Source: Atherix ibis
Lineage: Eukaryota; Arthropoda; Insecta; Diptera; Athericidae
Length of the DNA stretch: 64,000 bases
Assembly: GCA_958298945.1 (NCBI GenBank)
Contig: OY282607.1
Span: 90,651,270 to 90,715,269 of the forward strand
Direction of reading: 5' to 3'
The stretch's first letter is position 1, and the number at the start of each line of letters is the position of its first letter. The notes under the pieces were generated by a model that was not told the DNA's origin, searched no databases, and saw only the letters and a list, made by a program, of their open reading frames with translations. Position numbers and translations under genes: made by a program. Positions 37,141-49,814 of the stretch are shown piece after piece.

Positions 37141-39250
37141 AAAACATCGACAATTTTATCTATAAAAAATTAAACATCGCAAATTAATTTGCGTTTTGGG
37201 AAAGTAAAGTTAAATAAAACATATTCAAAATTCAGATTTCTATGATTTTATTTATTTTATAAGAGCTAAAAAAACATCGCATATGTGATGAGATAAAAAC
37301 CAAAGAATTGATAGTAAAAATTGAATATTGAAAAATTTTGAAAATTAAATATTTTAAATAAACTACAAATATTTACCCCAAAAACAAAATTTAAAAATTT
37401 AAAACGAGAACCTCGCAAATCTAATAAAACGAAAAACTCCAAAAAAACAACGATAATTTAGTATGATCTAATTTTGAAAAACAAAACATTGAAAATCTTA
37501 TTTTGAAAAAACAAAACATCGAAAACTTTTTTCATAATTAAAATTAAAAACTTAAGATCGAAAATCTCATATAAAAAAAAAAATCAAAAATATATATTTG
37601 AAAAACAAACCATCAAAAATCTATTTTTGAAATAAAAAACAGCGAAAATTTTATTTTAGATAAAAAAAACGTCGAATATCTTATTTATAAAAACAAAAAA
37701 TTGAAAAAATATTTTTGAGAAAAATCATCGAAAATCATTTTGGAAGAAATATCGAAAAACTAATTTTGAGAAAAAACCATCGAAAATTTGATGTTCAGAA
37801 AAAAAACGTCAAAAACCTTATTTGGAAAAAAAACGTCGAAAATATATTTTTCAAAAAGCACGTAGAAAAACGAATTCTGGAAAAAAAACATCAAGAAACT
37901 AATTTTGGGAAAAAAACATCGAAAATTTGATGGTGAAGAAAAAACATAAAAAACCTTATTTGGAAAAAAACGCCGAAAATATATTTTTGAAAAAGAACAT
38001 AGAAAAACTAATTCTGGAAAATAAACATCAAGAAACTAATTTTGGGAAAAAACATCGAAAATTTGATGGTGAAGAAAAAACATAAAAACCTTATTTGGAC
38101 AAAAAAAAACGTCGAAAATATATTTTTCAAAAAGCACGTAGAAAAACTAATTTTGGAAAAAAAAACATCGAAAAAATAATATTGGGAAAAAAACATCGAA
38201 AATTTGATGGTTAAGAAAAAACATAAAAAACCTTATTTGGGAAAAAACGTCGAAAATATATTTTTGAAAAAGAAAATAGAAAAACTAATTCTGGAAAAAA
38301 AAACATCAAGAAACTAATTTTGGGAAAAAAACATCGAAAATTTGATGGTGAAGAAAAAACATAAAAAACCTTATTTGGAAAAAAACGCCGAAAATATATT
38401 TTTGAAAAAGAACATAGAAAAACTAATTCTGGAAAATAAACATCAAGAAACTAATTTTGGGAAAAAACATCGAAAATTTGATGGTGAAGAAAAAACATAA
38501 AAACCTTATTTGGACAAAAAAAAACGTCGAAAATATATTTTTCAAAAAGCACGTAGAAAAACTAATTTTGGAAAAAAAAACATCGAAAAAATAATATTGG
38601 GAAAAAAACATCGAAAATTTGATGGTTAAGAAAAAACATAAAAAACCTTATTTGGGAAAAAACGTCGAAAATATATTTTTGAAAAAGAAAATAGAAAAAC
38701 TAATTCTGGAAAAAAAAACACCAAGAAACTAATTTTGGGAAAAAACATCGAAAATTTGATGGTGAAGAAAAAACATAAAAAAACTTATTTGGACAAAAAA
38801 AAACGTCGAAAATATATTTTTGAAAAACAACATGAAAAAACTAATTTTGGAGAAAAACATCGAAAATTTGATGTTGAAGAAAACATCAAAAATTTGATTT
38901 TGGAGAAAAAACATCGAATATCTAATTTTTTAAAACAACAAATTTTAAAAATATGTTTGGAAAAAAAAAACATCAAAAATCTGATTTTGAAGAAAAAAAA
39001 ACATTAAAAATCTAATTTTGAAAAAAACATCGATAATCATGTTGGAAAAAAAACATCGAAAATATATATTTGAAAAACAAAACATCAAACATCTTATTTT
39101 GAAAAAGAAAATATGAAAAATTTGATTTTTGAGAAAAACATCGAATATGTAATTTTTTAAAACAAATAAATTGTAAAAATCATGTTAAAAAAAACATCGA
39201 AAATCGAATTTTGAAAAAATAAAAATATTGAAAATCTACAATAATTGAAA
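37141..39250. repeat. AACATCGAAAA array
   Basis: More than thirty copies of AAAACATCGAAAA-type cores, spaced about 30-40 bp within a higher order of about 135-142 bp (marked by CATCGAAAATTTGATGGT at about 37,917, 38,051, 38,193 and 38,333). The left edge (37,141-37,300) has AACATCGCA forms identical to the core of the 13.5-17.3 kb arrays. Open frames of 60-90 codons here are Lys/Phe-rich by-products. Confidence 0.9.
37870..38820. repeat. 415-bp higher-order repeat, two near-identical copies plus part of a third
   Basis: Sequence at about 37,870-38,284 recurs at about 38,285-38,700 with offset 415 bp and only scattered single-base differences. The stretch 37,981-38,275 matches 38,396-38,690 almost base for base. 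The repeat then continues partially to about 38,820. Each 415-bp unit contains three sub-units of about 138 bp that are more diverged from each other, the usual signature of a recent higher-order duplication. Confidence 0.9.
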
Positions 39251-41449
39251 AAATTTTGAATAAAAAAAAAGTGAAATGGTCAAAATGTATCAAAAAATCT
39301 ACATAAAAAATTATCAGTTTTTTTTTTATCTCATTCCACTTCTTAAAACGGAACGGAAATCCAGAGAAAGAAAACGAAATTATTGTTTACTGGAATTATT
39401 GAGAAATTTAGACCACTCATACTCCATTTCCATAAAGGCGCTTATCTCATTTATAATTCGTCTTTCATTGTTATTATTATTATTTCTATTTAGAAAATTT
39501 TCCAAAAATAACAAAATTTTTTAATTCTTTCTGAAAATAGTAAAAATAGAATTTCTATGAATCAAAAAGATATAAAAATGCGATGTTCTTATTTCTAGGA
39601 AAAAATGTGTTGATAAAAAAAAATGGATTAATCAACATTATTCCTAAATATACAAAACTTTTCATTTATTTCTTAATTCGAAAACTTTAGAAACAGATGA
39701 AGAAAATTATATTTACACTGATAAAAAGAGTATCTAAATTCGAGCATATTATAAATATTTTTTTATTAACAAATAAACAATATTTATTTCCTAACAAAAA
39801 CATATTATCTGAAGTATTTTTTTTTTTTGTTCGTTTTAAAGAAAAGTAATTTTGTCTTACAAGAAAAACCCACTGTTTAACAGCAAAAAACATATTTTGT
39901 ACTTTAACAAGAGAAAATTGTTCTTTTCACAACAGCAAAACGGCCATAAATTTCTTATAAATCTTCATAAATAAATAAGGCAAATTTTAAGATCGTTTTT
40001 ATTATATCATAAAAATAGTTTTCTATTTATATTATCTATCCGCCCTCTCCTGTCACCCTTCATACTTATAGTTTTTATATCGTAAAATTTTGAATCGATC
40101 TTGAACTGATCGAAATGTTCAACATTGAATTGAGGGAAAAACAAAACTTTATTCGATAATTTAGAAAAGCGAAGAGACAAAAAAAAAACACATTTTCCAC
40201 ACTAATCAAAAAATAGAAATTTAAGAAGAAAAAAAAACAGAGGATAAAGAAGCAAAATTTAAAAGATATAAAAAGCGAAACAATTCGCATCCAACACACC
40301 TCGTTTTTGACGACATTGCCTGACAATTCAATACAACAACAACCACCCACCCACCTATATACATATTCTCGGCACAATAGTCAGCAAAGTTCAACCACAT
40401 TAAATGTCAATAGCCCCATAGAAGACGTCACCACAAAAGAGATAACAAATCGCCACTATTAACCCCCATTACCCCACCTTCCATTTGCCATATTTTCATT
40501 TTTGATGGTTTTTCTTCTTTTCAGAAAAAAGAAAATTTTTTCAAATCTGCGTAATTCATTTTCTTTTTTAAAAAAATGTGAATTTTTATTTGAACCAACC
40601 CCTCCACTCCGCCCGCCCCTTTACATAAAGAAATGAAAAACTATCACGCAATCCATCCTGCCACCCGCGCAATCTTCAAAACAATTCAAGCATTCTCCTC
40701 TGCTCCAATGTCAGCTTTTTAGTGTTTTCAACTCATCACTACAACGTTTTACTGTTCTAGGCCACATTAATCTAGCAAGGTAGGAGGCTCCCCTTCACCC
40801 TTATCCCCTTCACTATTAATTTATACGAGTTTTTTTTATTTTTTATTATTAATGCTAGAAGAATTTTTAGTGTTTGGCACAACTTGGGGCTATTTGGTAG
40901 GTAAAAATTTTATTCGGAAACTGATTTCCCCACACACACTTTTTTTTTTTGTATTGGTAGAGGATCCAACTTGATTGATTGACTTAAACGACCAGCCACC
41001 AACTATGTACACACCATTTAGAACAAGATTGTTTATGAAAACATTTCAATTTGCTTGTATTTTAAGTCGCGTATTTTATTGAGGAATTTTCATTTCTTCA
41101 TATTTATTTGGTTTTCTTTGAATTCGAATAATTTTTGTTGTTTTTAGTTTCTTTCAAAATAAATTGCAAAATTTTTATTTGTCATTTTAAAGGAAGAAAA
41201 TATTAATATTCTTGAAAAAAAGAGGAAAATTCACAAGCTCAACTAAAGTGACAAAAAAAAATGTATTCACAATTATTTACTATTCATTTTGTATAGTCTA
41301 GTTTTTTTTTATAGTCTGAATTTTTCCGTAAAAAAACCGGGATAGTAACTGTTTTTTGTTATCATCAAAAAAATAATTTTTTTTGTTATTATTTCAAGTA
41401 TTTTTCCCTTCTTCTTAAATAGTAAAACCACCAAAAAAATTTGAATAAT
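39251..41449. other. Unique sequence, no gene supported
   Basis: AT-rich, more complex and C-rich at 40,280-40,830. Contains (TTA)n at about 39,468-39,484. Frames of 68-100 codons carry no recognisable domain. Confidence 0.5.
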
Positions 41450-42960
41450 TTTTTTTTAAATTTGCTCACAAATGAGCATTTTGGAATTTTGCTATTTTAA
41501 TTTTTTTTTTTTTCGCTTAAAATGTGCGAACGGAATTTGTTTATATTATATTTAGTAGTATTTTTACGAATCAAGAAAGAAATTCGATATTATTTTTAAT
41601 TAAATTAAAATTTTTGTTTGAGGGGTTGAGAGGGGAGGGATTAGATTTAGGTCATTAGAAAATTACAAGAATTAAAAAAAAAGGGTTTTCTACAGACAGT
41701 AGAATGATGTTATGCAAAATTTTACATATGGCCTTAATAGACTTTAAAATTAAATTACAGAAAAAAATTTTATTTGCTTACGATTGAGTATTTTATTTTC
41801 TTAAAAATTTTCTAAAACTTCCATTTTCAAGAGTCGTAATATTTTTTGTACTCAACAGATTTTTAAAAAAATTCTATTTCAAGAAAAAAACTTTTGAAAA
41901 TAAACTGAGAATTTTAGATTGTTTTTGCTTATGACTGAGCATTTTTTATATTTATTTCTGATAAATATCTTCTTTTTTTAAAATATTTTACCCACACTTA
42001 ACAAATTATTTTTATTAATTTAATTTGTTTAACTAACTTGGAACTAAAAAGAAACTTGCTCACTCTTTTGCTCGCAACTAAGCATTGCTAATGATTAAAT
42101 CAATTCGATATTTTTTATTTAGAAAAAATTAAGCGAAATATCACTTAAGGTGCAGAAATAGGGAAGGGGTCAAAGGCCTTTAGAATTAAATTACATAAAA
42201 AAAATTAATTGCCTACGATTGAGCATATATTTTTAATAAAATTTTTATAAAACTTCCATTTTTAAGAGCAGTAAAATATTCTTATTCTTTCTAAGAAATA
42301 AGTAAGTAAGGAAATACTATTTTTAATTCTTACAGCAATGCAGAAAAATAATTTTTCTCCTAAAATTTCTTAATTGAGTTCTGCTTATAAAATTGCATTA
42401 TTTTTGTAGAAACAAATTTTCATTTTTTTTGTGCTCAAGAAATTTTTCAAAAAATTCCATTTTTCATTCAAAAATTTTTAGAAAATTCCATAAAAGATTT
42501 TAATTTCTGCTCAATTTAAAAAGAAAAAACTTTTTAGAGCAAACTAAGAAGAATTTCAGATTATTTTTGCTCATAACTGAACATTTTTTATATTTATTAC
42601 TGATAAATATCTTCTTCTTTTTTACATTTTGCCCACAATTAACCAACTTGTAACTGGAAAGAAATGAACAAATTTCTAGGAAAATCTAGGAAAATTAGGC
42701 TTTCTTAAAAACTCAAATGTACTACAATATGTTTCTGCTCATACAAGACCATTTTTTTTTGTGCTCAAAAGATTTAAAAAAAATGTGCTTGCAAAACTTT
42801 AAATTTTGTTTTCAATTCCTAACTGGAAAGAAATTTTTCCATACTTTTGCTCATAATTGAGCATTTTTACATTTTATATTTTTGAATAAAATTAAAATTT
42901 CTTTTAATCGTAAATGAAAAATATAATTTATTGTTACTTTAAAAATAAGTATTTCTTCTT
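41450..42960. repeat. GCTCATAACTGAGCATTTT array
   Basis: The pattern TTTTGCTCATAACTGAGCAT, in variants such as GCTTACGATTGAGTAT and GCTCGCAACTAAGCAT, recurs near 41,465, 41,777, 41,928, 42,070, 42,212, 42,567, 42,742 and 42,850. Each core is itself a short inverted repeat (GCTCA...TGAGC). A longer unit (TTTTTTATATTTATTWCTGA, TAAATATCTTCTTC) recurs near 41,943 and 42,586, giving a higher-order period near 640 bp. Confidence 0.8.
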
Positions 42961-44370
42961 TCTTGGTAGGTTAAGGGGGAAATGGGATGTTTGAATGGCG
43001 AAAAAGAGTGTCATCCTTTTTTTGATAATGTTTTACGAATTGTGGTTCAAATTTAATGAGACTGGAATCAGTTCTGAGTTCCTTAGAGCATAAGCTTTTC
43101 GGCGGCTTTTTTGACTGGCCGAGAAGCAGTGAAAGACGAACCTCGATTAAGGAGGTCTTTAATATCGAAAACTGATGATAATGTGGATACTTTCAAGGAT
43201 TTATTTTTGAAAATAACTTCTTTTTATTTACTTTCAAGGATTTATGAGGGTCTCATAAAAAGAGTTCTTAGGGTCAGATCGGACATTTGAGATACTCGGA
43301 ATAATCAGAAAGTAAACAATCTAATTACTTACTTTTATGCTTTCAAAATTGTCAATAAAATAGCGCTGCGGTAAATTGAATTGAGAAGGGACGTTTCCTT
43401 TTTTGGCAGGAAAAACCTGCTTTAAATGGAGCTAAATATTTTGATTTTTTGTAGCCAATTTTCCAAACAGTTTACTTATAATCAAAACGAAGAAGAAAAA
43501 AACCAATTTATATTCATGATAAATTTATATAATTTTTATTTACTTTATTATTTGCTCTTATCGTATATTATAGGCATATGTAAACAAGTAGTTCCACACG
43601 TCGTGATAAAAAGGAAAAAACATAAGAAATTATTCCAACAACAAAAAAATATTTTTGATGGCAACAAGGAAATAAGTTTAATGATAAGGAAAGGACAAGG
43701 CGAGTTTGACTGATGGAGACGACAAGGGCGAAATACCAAAAAGAAGGCCTTGTTACTAGATGGGAATAAGGAGGGAATATCCAACATTTTATTATATTAT
43801 TTATGCTCCCACGAATAATATTGTAATTTTACGCTGTTTCCACGTACATTTCCATAGTCGGCTGTTAATTTGAAATCGATAGACTTCTGACATGGCAATT
43901 TGTAATTTCTCAATTTCATTGGTTCGCTCCATTAATTTTGTTTCTCTCTCTCTCTCTCTTTAAGGGGACCGTAAGGGGATCAAAAACTTTTTCTTGATTT
44001 CTTATCTTTTCTCATTCCACATCTTCAAGTTTATTTATTTTCCAATCGTATCTTTTTGGCCCGTTGGGTTTTATATGTTAATGAATTTTTGTATATTTAT
44101 TTTGTAGAAATTCGTATTATTGTCTATAAATAATCATTTACTTACAATATTATTTGTTGCGTGTATAAGGAATAAAGAAAAGTGGAAGAAGTGATGTTAA
44201 TTCGTGTAAATAATGTCACTTTTGTTTGAAAACGAATAGAATAGGATTGTGATAGCTCTATTTATCCATTTTTTTTTAAATTAATTTTCTTATTTAACTT
44301 GTTATCTACAATTAATTAATTATTAAAAAAGAAATTGTATTGGAATTAGTAGTTGAGAATGTTTTCAAAA
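42961..44370. other. Unique sequence, no gene supported
   Basis: Complex at 43.0-43.3 kb and 43.7-44.1 kb. A small direct repeat TACTTTCAAGGATTTAT lies at about 43,189 and 43,230. (TC)n at 43,942-43,960. A 95-codon frame at 43,426-43,713 is Asn/Lys/Leu-rich with no domain. Confidence 0.5.
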
Positions 44371-44374
44371 TTTT

Positions 44375-45960
44375 GAAGAGTGAAACAATAATGTGGAAAG
44401 TAAAAAAATTGAAAAAAATTATTTGGACACAGAAAAACTGCAAAAAAAAACAATGCGGAATGACTGTTAAAAATAATATAGAACGTAGGAAAATTGATGC
44501 GAAAAGTAGGATAATGAAAATATAATATGGTCATTCCATAGAAAAAATATTAAAATTAATGTGGAACGTGGAAAATATTTAAAAAATAAACTGGAACTTA
44601 TGAAAATTAAAAAAAATGTGAAACGCAAAACTAATGTGGAACGTAGGTTAGATGAAAAAATAATGTGGAATGATGGAAAGCTCCAAAAATAAAGTGGAAC
44701 GTAGGATAACTGAAAAAAATAATGTAGAACGTAGGAAAACTGTAAAAAATAAGGTGGAACGTGGGAAAGCTGAAAATTAATGCAAAAATTAGAATAATGT
44801 GGAACTTAGAAAATGTGAAAGAAATAATGTGGAACTTCGGAATCTGTAAAAAATAATGTGGAATGAAGGAAAGCTCAAAAAATAATGTACAAAATATAAG
44901 AACAGAAAAAAGAGTTTTTTCTGGAAAATAATGTGGAAAAGATGAAAAAATAATGTGGAACACAGAAATAAATAATGTAGAACATAGAAAATGTGACGAA
45001 ATAATGGGGAACTTCGGTATCTGAAAAAAATAATGTGGAGCGAAAGAAGGGTGAAAAAAATAATGTGGAACTTAGGAGAGCTGAAAAAATAATCTGCAAC
45101 ACTGCAATCTGATGAAAATAATGTGGAACTTAAGAACATAGAAAACTGGAAAAAAACTAATATGAAACGCTGTCGAAAAAACGGAGCGTACGGACGCTGA
45201 AAAAATAATGTTGGACGTAGGACAACTGTAAAAAAATTTGTGTTGGAATATGAGGAAGATTTAAAAAATAATCTGAAACGTATGAAAACTAAAAAAAAAA
45301 CGTAAAAAAGGCCTAACAAAATAATGTGGAACGTAGGTCACTTGAAAAAATAATGTGAAATGAAGGAAAGCTCAAAAAATAATGTTTAAACTATAAGAAC
45401 AAAAAAAAAGAGGAACGTAGGAAAGCTGAAAAGATAATGTGGAACGAGGGAAGGCTGATAATATGTATTCCACTTTTTTCAGCCTTCCCTCGAAAAAATG
45501 TAGAACGAGGGAATTTTCAAAAAAAAAGTGGAACGCAGTACAGTTAAAAAATTATGTGCAATACAGAAAATCTGAAGGAAATAATGTGGGACTTATTATT
45601 CTAAAAAAAAAATGTAGAACGTAGGAAACCTGAAAAACACTAGTATGGAACGCTGTCGATAAAAAGCAGAGCGTATGGACACTAGAAAAATAATGTAGAA
45701 CGTAGGATAACCGTTAAAAAATAATGTGAAATAGGGAAAATCTGAAGAAAATAATGTATATTCGGAATACAGAAAATAGCTAGAAAATAATACGGAACTT
45801 AAGAAAGCTAAAAAAATAATGTGGAACACAGCAAATCTAAAAGAATATGGAACATAGGAATGCAGAAAAAAATTGTGTAAAACGTAGGTAAGCAGACGCA
45901 AATAATGTGAAGAAACCAGAAAAATTTAATATGGAATATAGAAAAGCACGTAAAAATAAT
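44375..45960. repeat. AATAATGTGGAACGTAGGAAA minisatellite
   Basis: About forty diverged units of about 30-40 bp, consensus AATAATGTGGAACGTAGGAA then AGCTGAAAAA. The purine-rich plus strand leaves the minus strand open over long stretches (110 and 176 codons at 44,631-44,963 and 44,789-45,319). The predicted products are Phe/Ile/Ser/His repeats and not genes. A 14-bp hairpin is embedded at about 45,445-45,492. Confidence 0.9.
45445..45492. repeat. Inverted repeat within the GTGGAACGTAGG array
   Basis: CGAGGGAAGGCTGA (45,445-45,458) is mirrored exactly by TCAGCCTTCCCTCG (45,479-45,492). Both arms are array-unit sequence, so one unit appears to have been copied in inverted orientation. Confidence 0.85.
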
Positions 45961-46960
45961 GTGTTTAAGTCAAGAAAAACTTATCATTCCAAATCCTTCG
46001 GTCAATTTTTTTTAAAAGCATTTTTCTTTTTAGTCAATTGTCCTGATTTTATGTACTTTATAAACACGCCTATAAGTCATCCTTCTATGTAATATGATAA
46101 GAACTTAATGTTCATCATGTCAACGTTGTCATTTTTAAATAAAACTAGTACTTACCACTGTAAATTGATTATTTAGTCAACAGCAGCTAATTCAGAAGGA
46201 GTTGGATAATTATAGACAAGCTTATTGGTATCTTTACACCAGTTATCCTTTTATTTTTTAAATAGTTTTTTTTTTTAATGCTCGAAGAGAATTATACCCC
46301 ATTGAGCAATAGAAGCTTGTTAACAATCTTCCTCGTACCAACTCTTTTAATGCAAAACTTTATTCCAGGCGAGAGGTGATAATAGCTTCCAATTTAGTTT
46401 TTGATGGTAGTCTGAAAATCGAAATCAATTATCTTCCGTTCAGGTTTTTAATATATCCCAATGATTGCTGTTGTCATTTTTATTTTTTGTTGATTTCGTT
46501 ATGCTTGGTCGTAACACCACCACCATCATCATCATCATCATCATCACAGGATCGTTTTTAATTAATTGACTTTAATTAGTAGTCTACCTTGTCCTCTGTC
46601 CGTAAAGTGAGATGATTGAGTTTTTATTAATTTTCTCATAACATAGTATCCCCCATTCAACAAACATTATTTTCTTCGGTTTACTCTTCTTTTATTTTCT
46701 TCATATTATAAACACCTGGTTAAGTGGGATTCGCCCAAACCTTGAGGTCAGTGTGGGCATATTTGAATGGTTTTGCGGATGATGATGGACAGTTTTAAAA
46801 TGGCAGATGAATATTTTCATTGATGATATTATGTGTAAAAAATAATTTCAATTATGTGACCGATATTTTTTATGATATGTAATTTAGGAGCAAAAAATGT
46901 ATAGCCTCTTTTCTTACGAAAGAAAAAGACTTTAAAAGAAGTTTTTCTTATAATAGGAAG
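45961..46960. other. Unique sequence
   Basis: AT-rich to complex DNA holding the microsatellite at 46,515-46,547. No gene is supported. Confidence 0.5.
46515..46547. repeat. (CAC/CAT)n trinucleotide repeat
   Basis: CACCACCACCATCATCATCA continuing in CAT repeats to CATCAC, about eleven triplets. A plus-strand 61-codon frame reads it as Pro/Ser repeats, but there is no other sign of coding. Confidence 0.9.
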
Positions 46961-47560
46961 TACGAGGGCAGTATGATAAGTCAGTGATAAATAGAACAAA
47001 AAGTTTATTAATTCAACGAAAATTTATTTGCATTTCAACATAAATAAATGCCTTTTTAAATATATTCTAACTTTTTTTAAAACATTCACTGTATTACGAT
47101 TTATCCAACTCTGCAAAATATTCCTCACTTTCGTATTTGAAAACCGCAGAAAGTCGCAAGGTACTGGCCTGTTATCGTTTTTCCTTTTTCCTTTTTCAAA
47201 ATATTCCATGATGATTATGTCATGTGCATCCCAGAAAACAATAGTCATAACCTTCCATGCTGATGGAACCTATACCGCCGATAGCTTTCTTATACACAAA
47301 ATTCCATATAAGATGTTGTCTCTGCGTAATTTAAAGATGTTTACCATGCCATATATCTCACACACGCACTCTCGATAATCTTTTAAAACGATATCATGCA
47401 TTTTTCTAAACATTTTGTCGGTGATGACCTAAATTAGACATTTTGAGCGCTCAGTATCACTTGTGCTCATACCACCACGACAAAATTCAATTAACCGCTT
47501 CTGAATGATTTCATACGATTGTGAGGAATCCACTATTATAATTTTCAAGCTTGAAATTTA
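46961..47560 (-). mobile_element. mariner element remnant (irritans-type)
   Basis: The 3' end begins at 46,961 with TACGAGGGCAGTATGATAAG, the kind of terminal sequence seen in irritans-group mariners (general knowledge). Decayed transposase follows on the minus strand. The element is about 600 bp against about 1.3 kb for a full mariner. It is internally deleted and appears truncated at its 5' end: no matching inverted terminal repeat is visible upstream of 47,560. Confidence 0.85.
47024..47545 (-). pseudogene. mariner transposase, twice internally deleted
   Basis: Mariner transposase is a DD34D enzyme that binds the element ends and moves it by cut and paste at TA sites. Read from high to low coordinate, the remnant shows part of the N-terminal helix-turn-helix region: SYEIIQKRLIEFCRGG, STSDTERSKC (normally TERSGRP), then KMHDIVLKDYR. 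IRKLSAV follows near 47,290, a stop, VPSAWKVM, and VFWDAHDIIIMEYFEKGK at about 47,185-47,240. VFWD holds the first catalytic Asp of the conserved core. After a frameshift comes GKTITGQYLATF, then a jump to the extreme C-terminal pattern EEYFAELDKS near 47,120 and FKKAFIYVE near 47,030. The stretches containing HHYTPE and the HQDNAPAHT/SPDLAP motifs are missing, so both internal deletions removed essential parts. Frameshifts and several stops confirm a dead copy. Confidence 0.85.
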
Positions 47561-49814
47561 TTAACATATTAATAAGAAAAACGCAATTCTTATCTCCTTT
47601 GAATAGCTGTAAAAACTAAACCTAAGAACATATTTTATGAAAAAAAAATTGTATGCTATCTTTTTAAGAATGTCAAATAATAAAAAAAATATCGTTTTAC
47701 TAATTTTAGTTACATATTTTGTATTTATCATTGACATATCATATCACCAATTTTATTACACTTAAAATTGACCAAAGTGAAAAATTATCGATTTTTCTAC
47801 AATAGAAAGAAAATTGCCTGTGGTCGGTCACCTAACAAGTTTTCAGATGACATAAAACCTAAAACCCATGAAATACGGTCAAAATTTTTTAGCTTTTATT
47901 GATTTTGGGACATGAAGCAGTCGTTTGCTTGTCGAAAATCTATTAAAATTGTTATTGATCGATCAAATTCCAATAAATAATATTTATAAAAAAGGGATTT
48001 AAAAAAAATTGAGTAATATCAGCGTTGGAAAAATACGGAAAATATCAAAAATCCAATTCGTTTTTCATGATGATTGTTGTTTTACACGACAATTTTTAAC
48101 TTTGAAAATATTAACAAAATGTAAAAGAAAAACAAACAAAAAAACTTGCAAAACAAAGAATAAATCCTGTATCCTGAATCCTGAACGCTGAACGCTGAAT
48201 GACTATGACAGCGACAACGATACAAAAATACCGTCAAAAATTCTATTCTCCTCGTCCTTTCGAGAAGAAAAAACCCGAATATTTCGCCTTTTACTATCGC
48301 ATAGAAGGAGAGGTGGGACATTGGGAAACTGAGATTGCAAATATTTTTTTTATCCTGTTCTTATGATAGAATTCCAAAATTCATGGTATTTGCGATAAAA
48401 ATTGCATTGTCGCGGATCGATGGCATTCGGTTAACGTTGAACTTTTCTACTAGTGATAGTTACTCGACCACACTATCATTTGCAGTTTTAAATTGATAGG
48501 ACTATGTTCCGGTTGAAAAAATTCTAAAATTGGATGGTATCGTTGCTCAAATCGAAAATCGTTGAATATTGGTAGTAGAGGGGGTTAGGTCAATGCAGAA
48601 ATTGTTTGTGAAAATAGGCTTCGTGTACCGCAGAAGCAACCAATCGTATTCGATTTCAAATGAATTGACATCACTGAATTTTGAGTAGCTTTTTTAAAAA
48701 GGATTCACACAGAAGTGAGTTCACTTTTTTTGTGAAAGTTAAAAAAAAACTTCGAAAGAAACGGGGTTATTGGTTTTTATAAATATTGAATCGTAGAAAA
48801 CGATATTCTCCATTTATCAGCCTGCCTCCTAACTGGATGAATATTGACAAGTAATTTTTGTCTCTAACAACTCAGAGATAAGGGCCTTCTTCTTTGTCTT
48901 CATTGTCCTGTCGCAATATTCTGCTGAAATTTTTATAAATAGCAACAAAAAATTAGTGCAGTGAATTTGTAAAAATATCCTGACTATGGTGGGTGGGAAA
49001 GTGTTGTTATAAAAAAAAGAATTAAAAAAATCCGATTTAGTTTTCGTCGAAGGACATCAAAAACAGACTTTTTCCCAGCAATTGCCGAATTACAGAATCA
49101 ATGACACGAAGGACATTTTGTATTTTTTCATTTTGCTTTCAAAACTGACTGTTGCTGGAAGGGACACGAATCCCTATTTCTATGATACCGCCGACAATGA
49201 TCGCATGCAGAATATTTCCGGTTGAAAAAGAATTGGGACAGGAATACGAAACGTGAACAAAATATTGACGAAGGGAGATGACTTTATCTCTTTTTTAACT
49301 TTTTCTCCAATTTTTTGTTCCGGTGAGGACGTGGTTAAGGTATGTGGTTAGGATGCTGAGAATAGAAAAATATCATTTTAACATTGATTTAAGAATAGAA
49401 AAATATTATTTTAACATTGGACCGATATAAAAGATATGATGTCCTTTTTGGTAATACTATTTACAAGAGTTGATAACCAAAATAATTGAATTATTTTGAA
49501 AAAAGTTGCGATTTTCCATAATATTTTATAAATAAATCAGATTCTATTCGATTTGATAATGGAGATATTTTTATGTCCTTTTCGAAAGGTTTTATTTCCA
49601 TTTTTTTTTTGCAATTATATTTTCTAATATTTTTTAATTGGTTAAATTTTGTATTATGAGAAAACAAATTTTTCTACAAATTTCACTGACAATTGCGCAA
49701 AAAAATAAGTAAACTTAAAGGATTTTCTTTGAATATTTTCTATTAAAAAGTCAAATTACGAAGGTAAAATAGTTTTCCAGATGTTCCGTAAAAACAAAAA
49801 TTCATCTTCTTGTG
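47561..49814. other. Unique sequence, no gene supported
   Basis: AT-rich but fairly complex at 48.2-49.3 kb. TTCCGGTTGAAAAA recurs at about 48,507 and 49,216. A 28-bp tandem duplication lies at 49,359-49,419. Nothing recognised as coding. Confidence 0.45.
49359..49419. repeat. 28-bp direct duplication
   Basis: AGAATAGAAAAATATCATTT plus TAACATTG is repeated 33 bp downstream with one change (ATATTATT). Confidence 0.85.

Noticed and set aside
44631..45319. Minus-strand frames of 110 and 176 codons
   Set aside because: Same reason: they are translations of the purine-rich GTGGAACGTAGGAAA array, with overlapping open frames and repetitive products.
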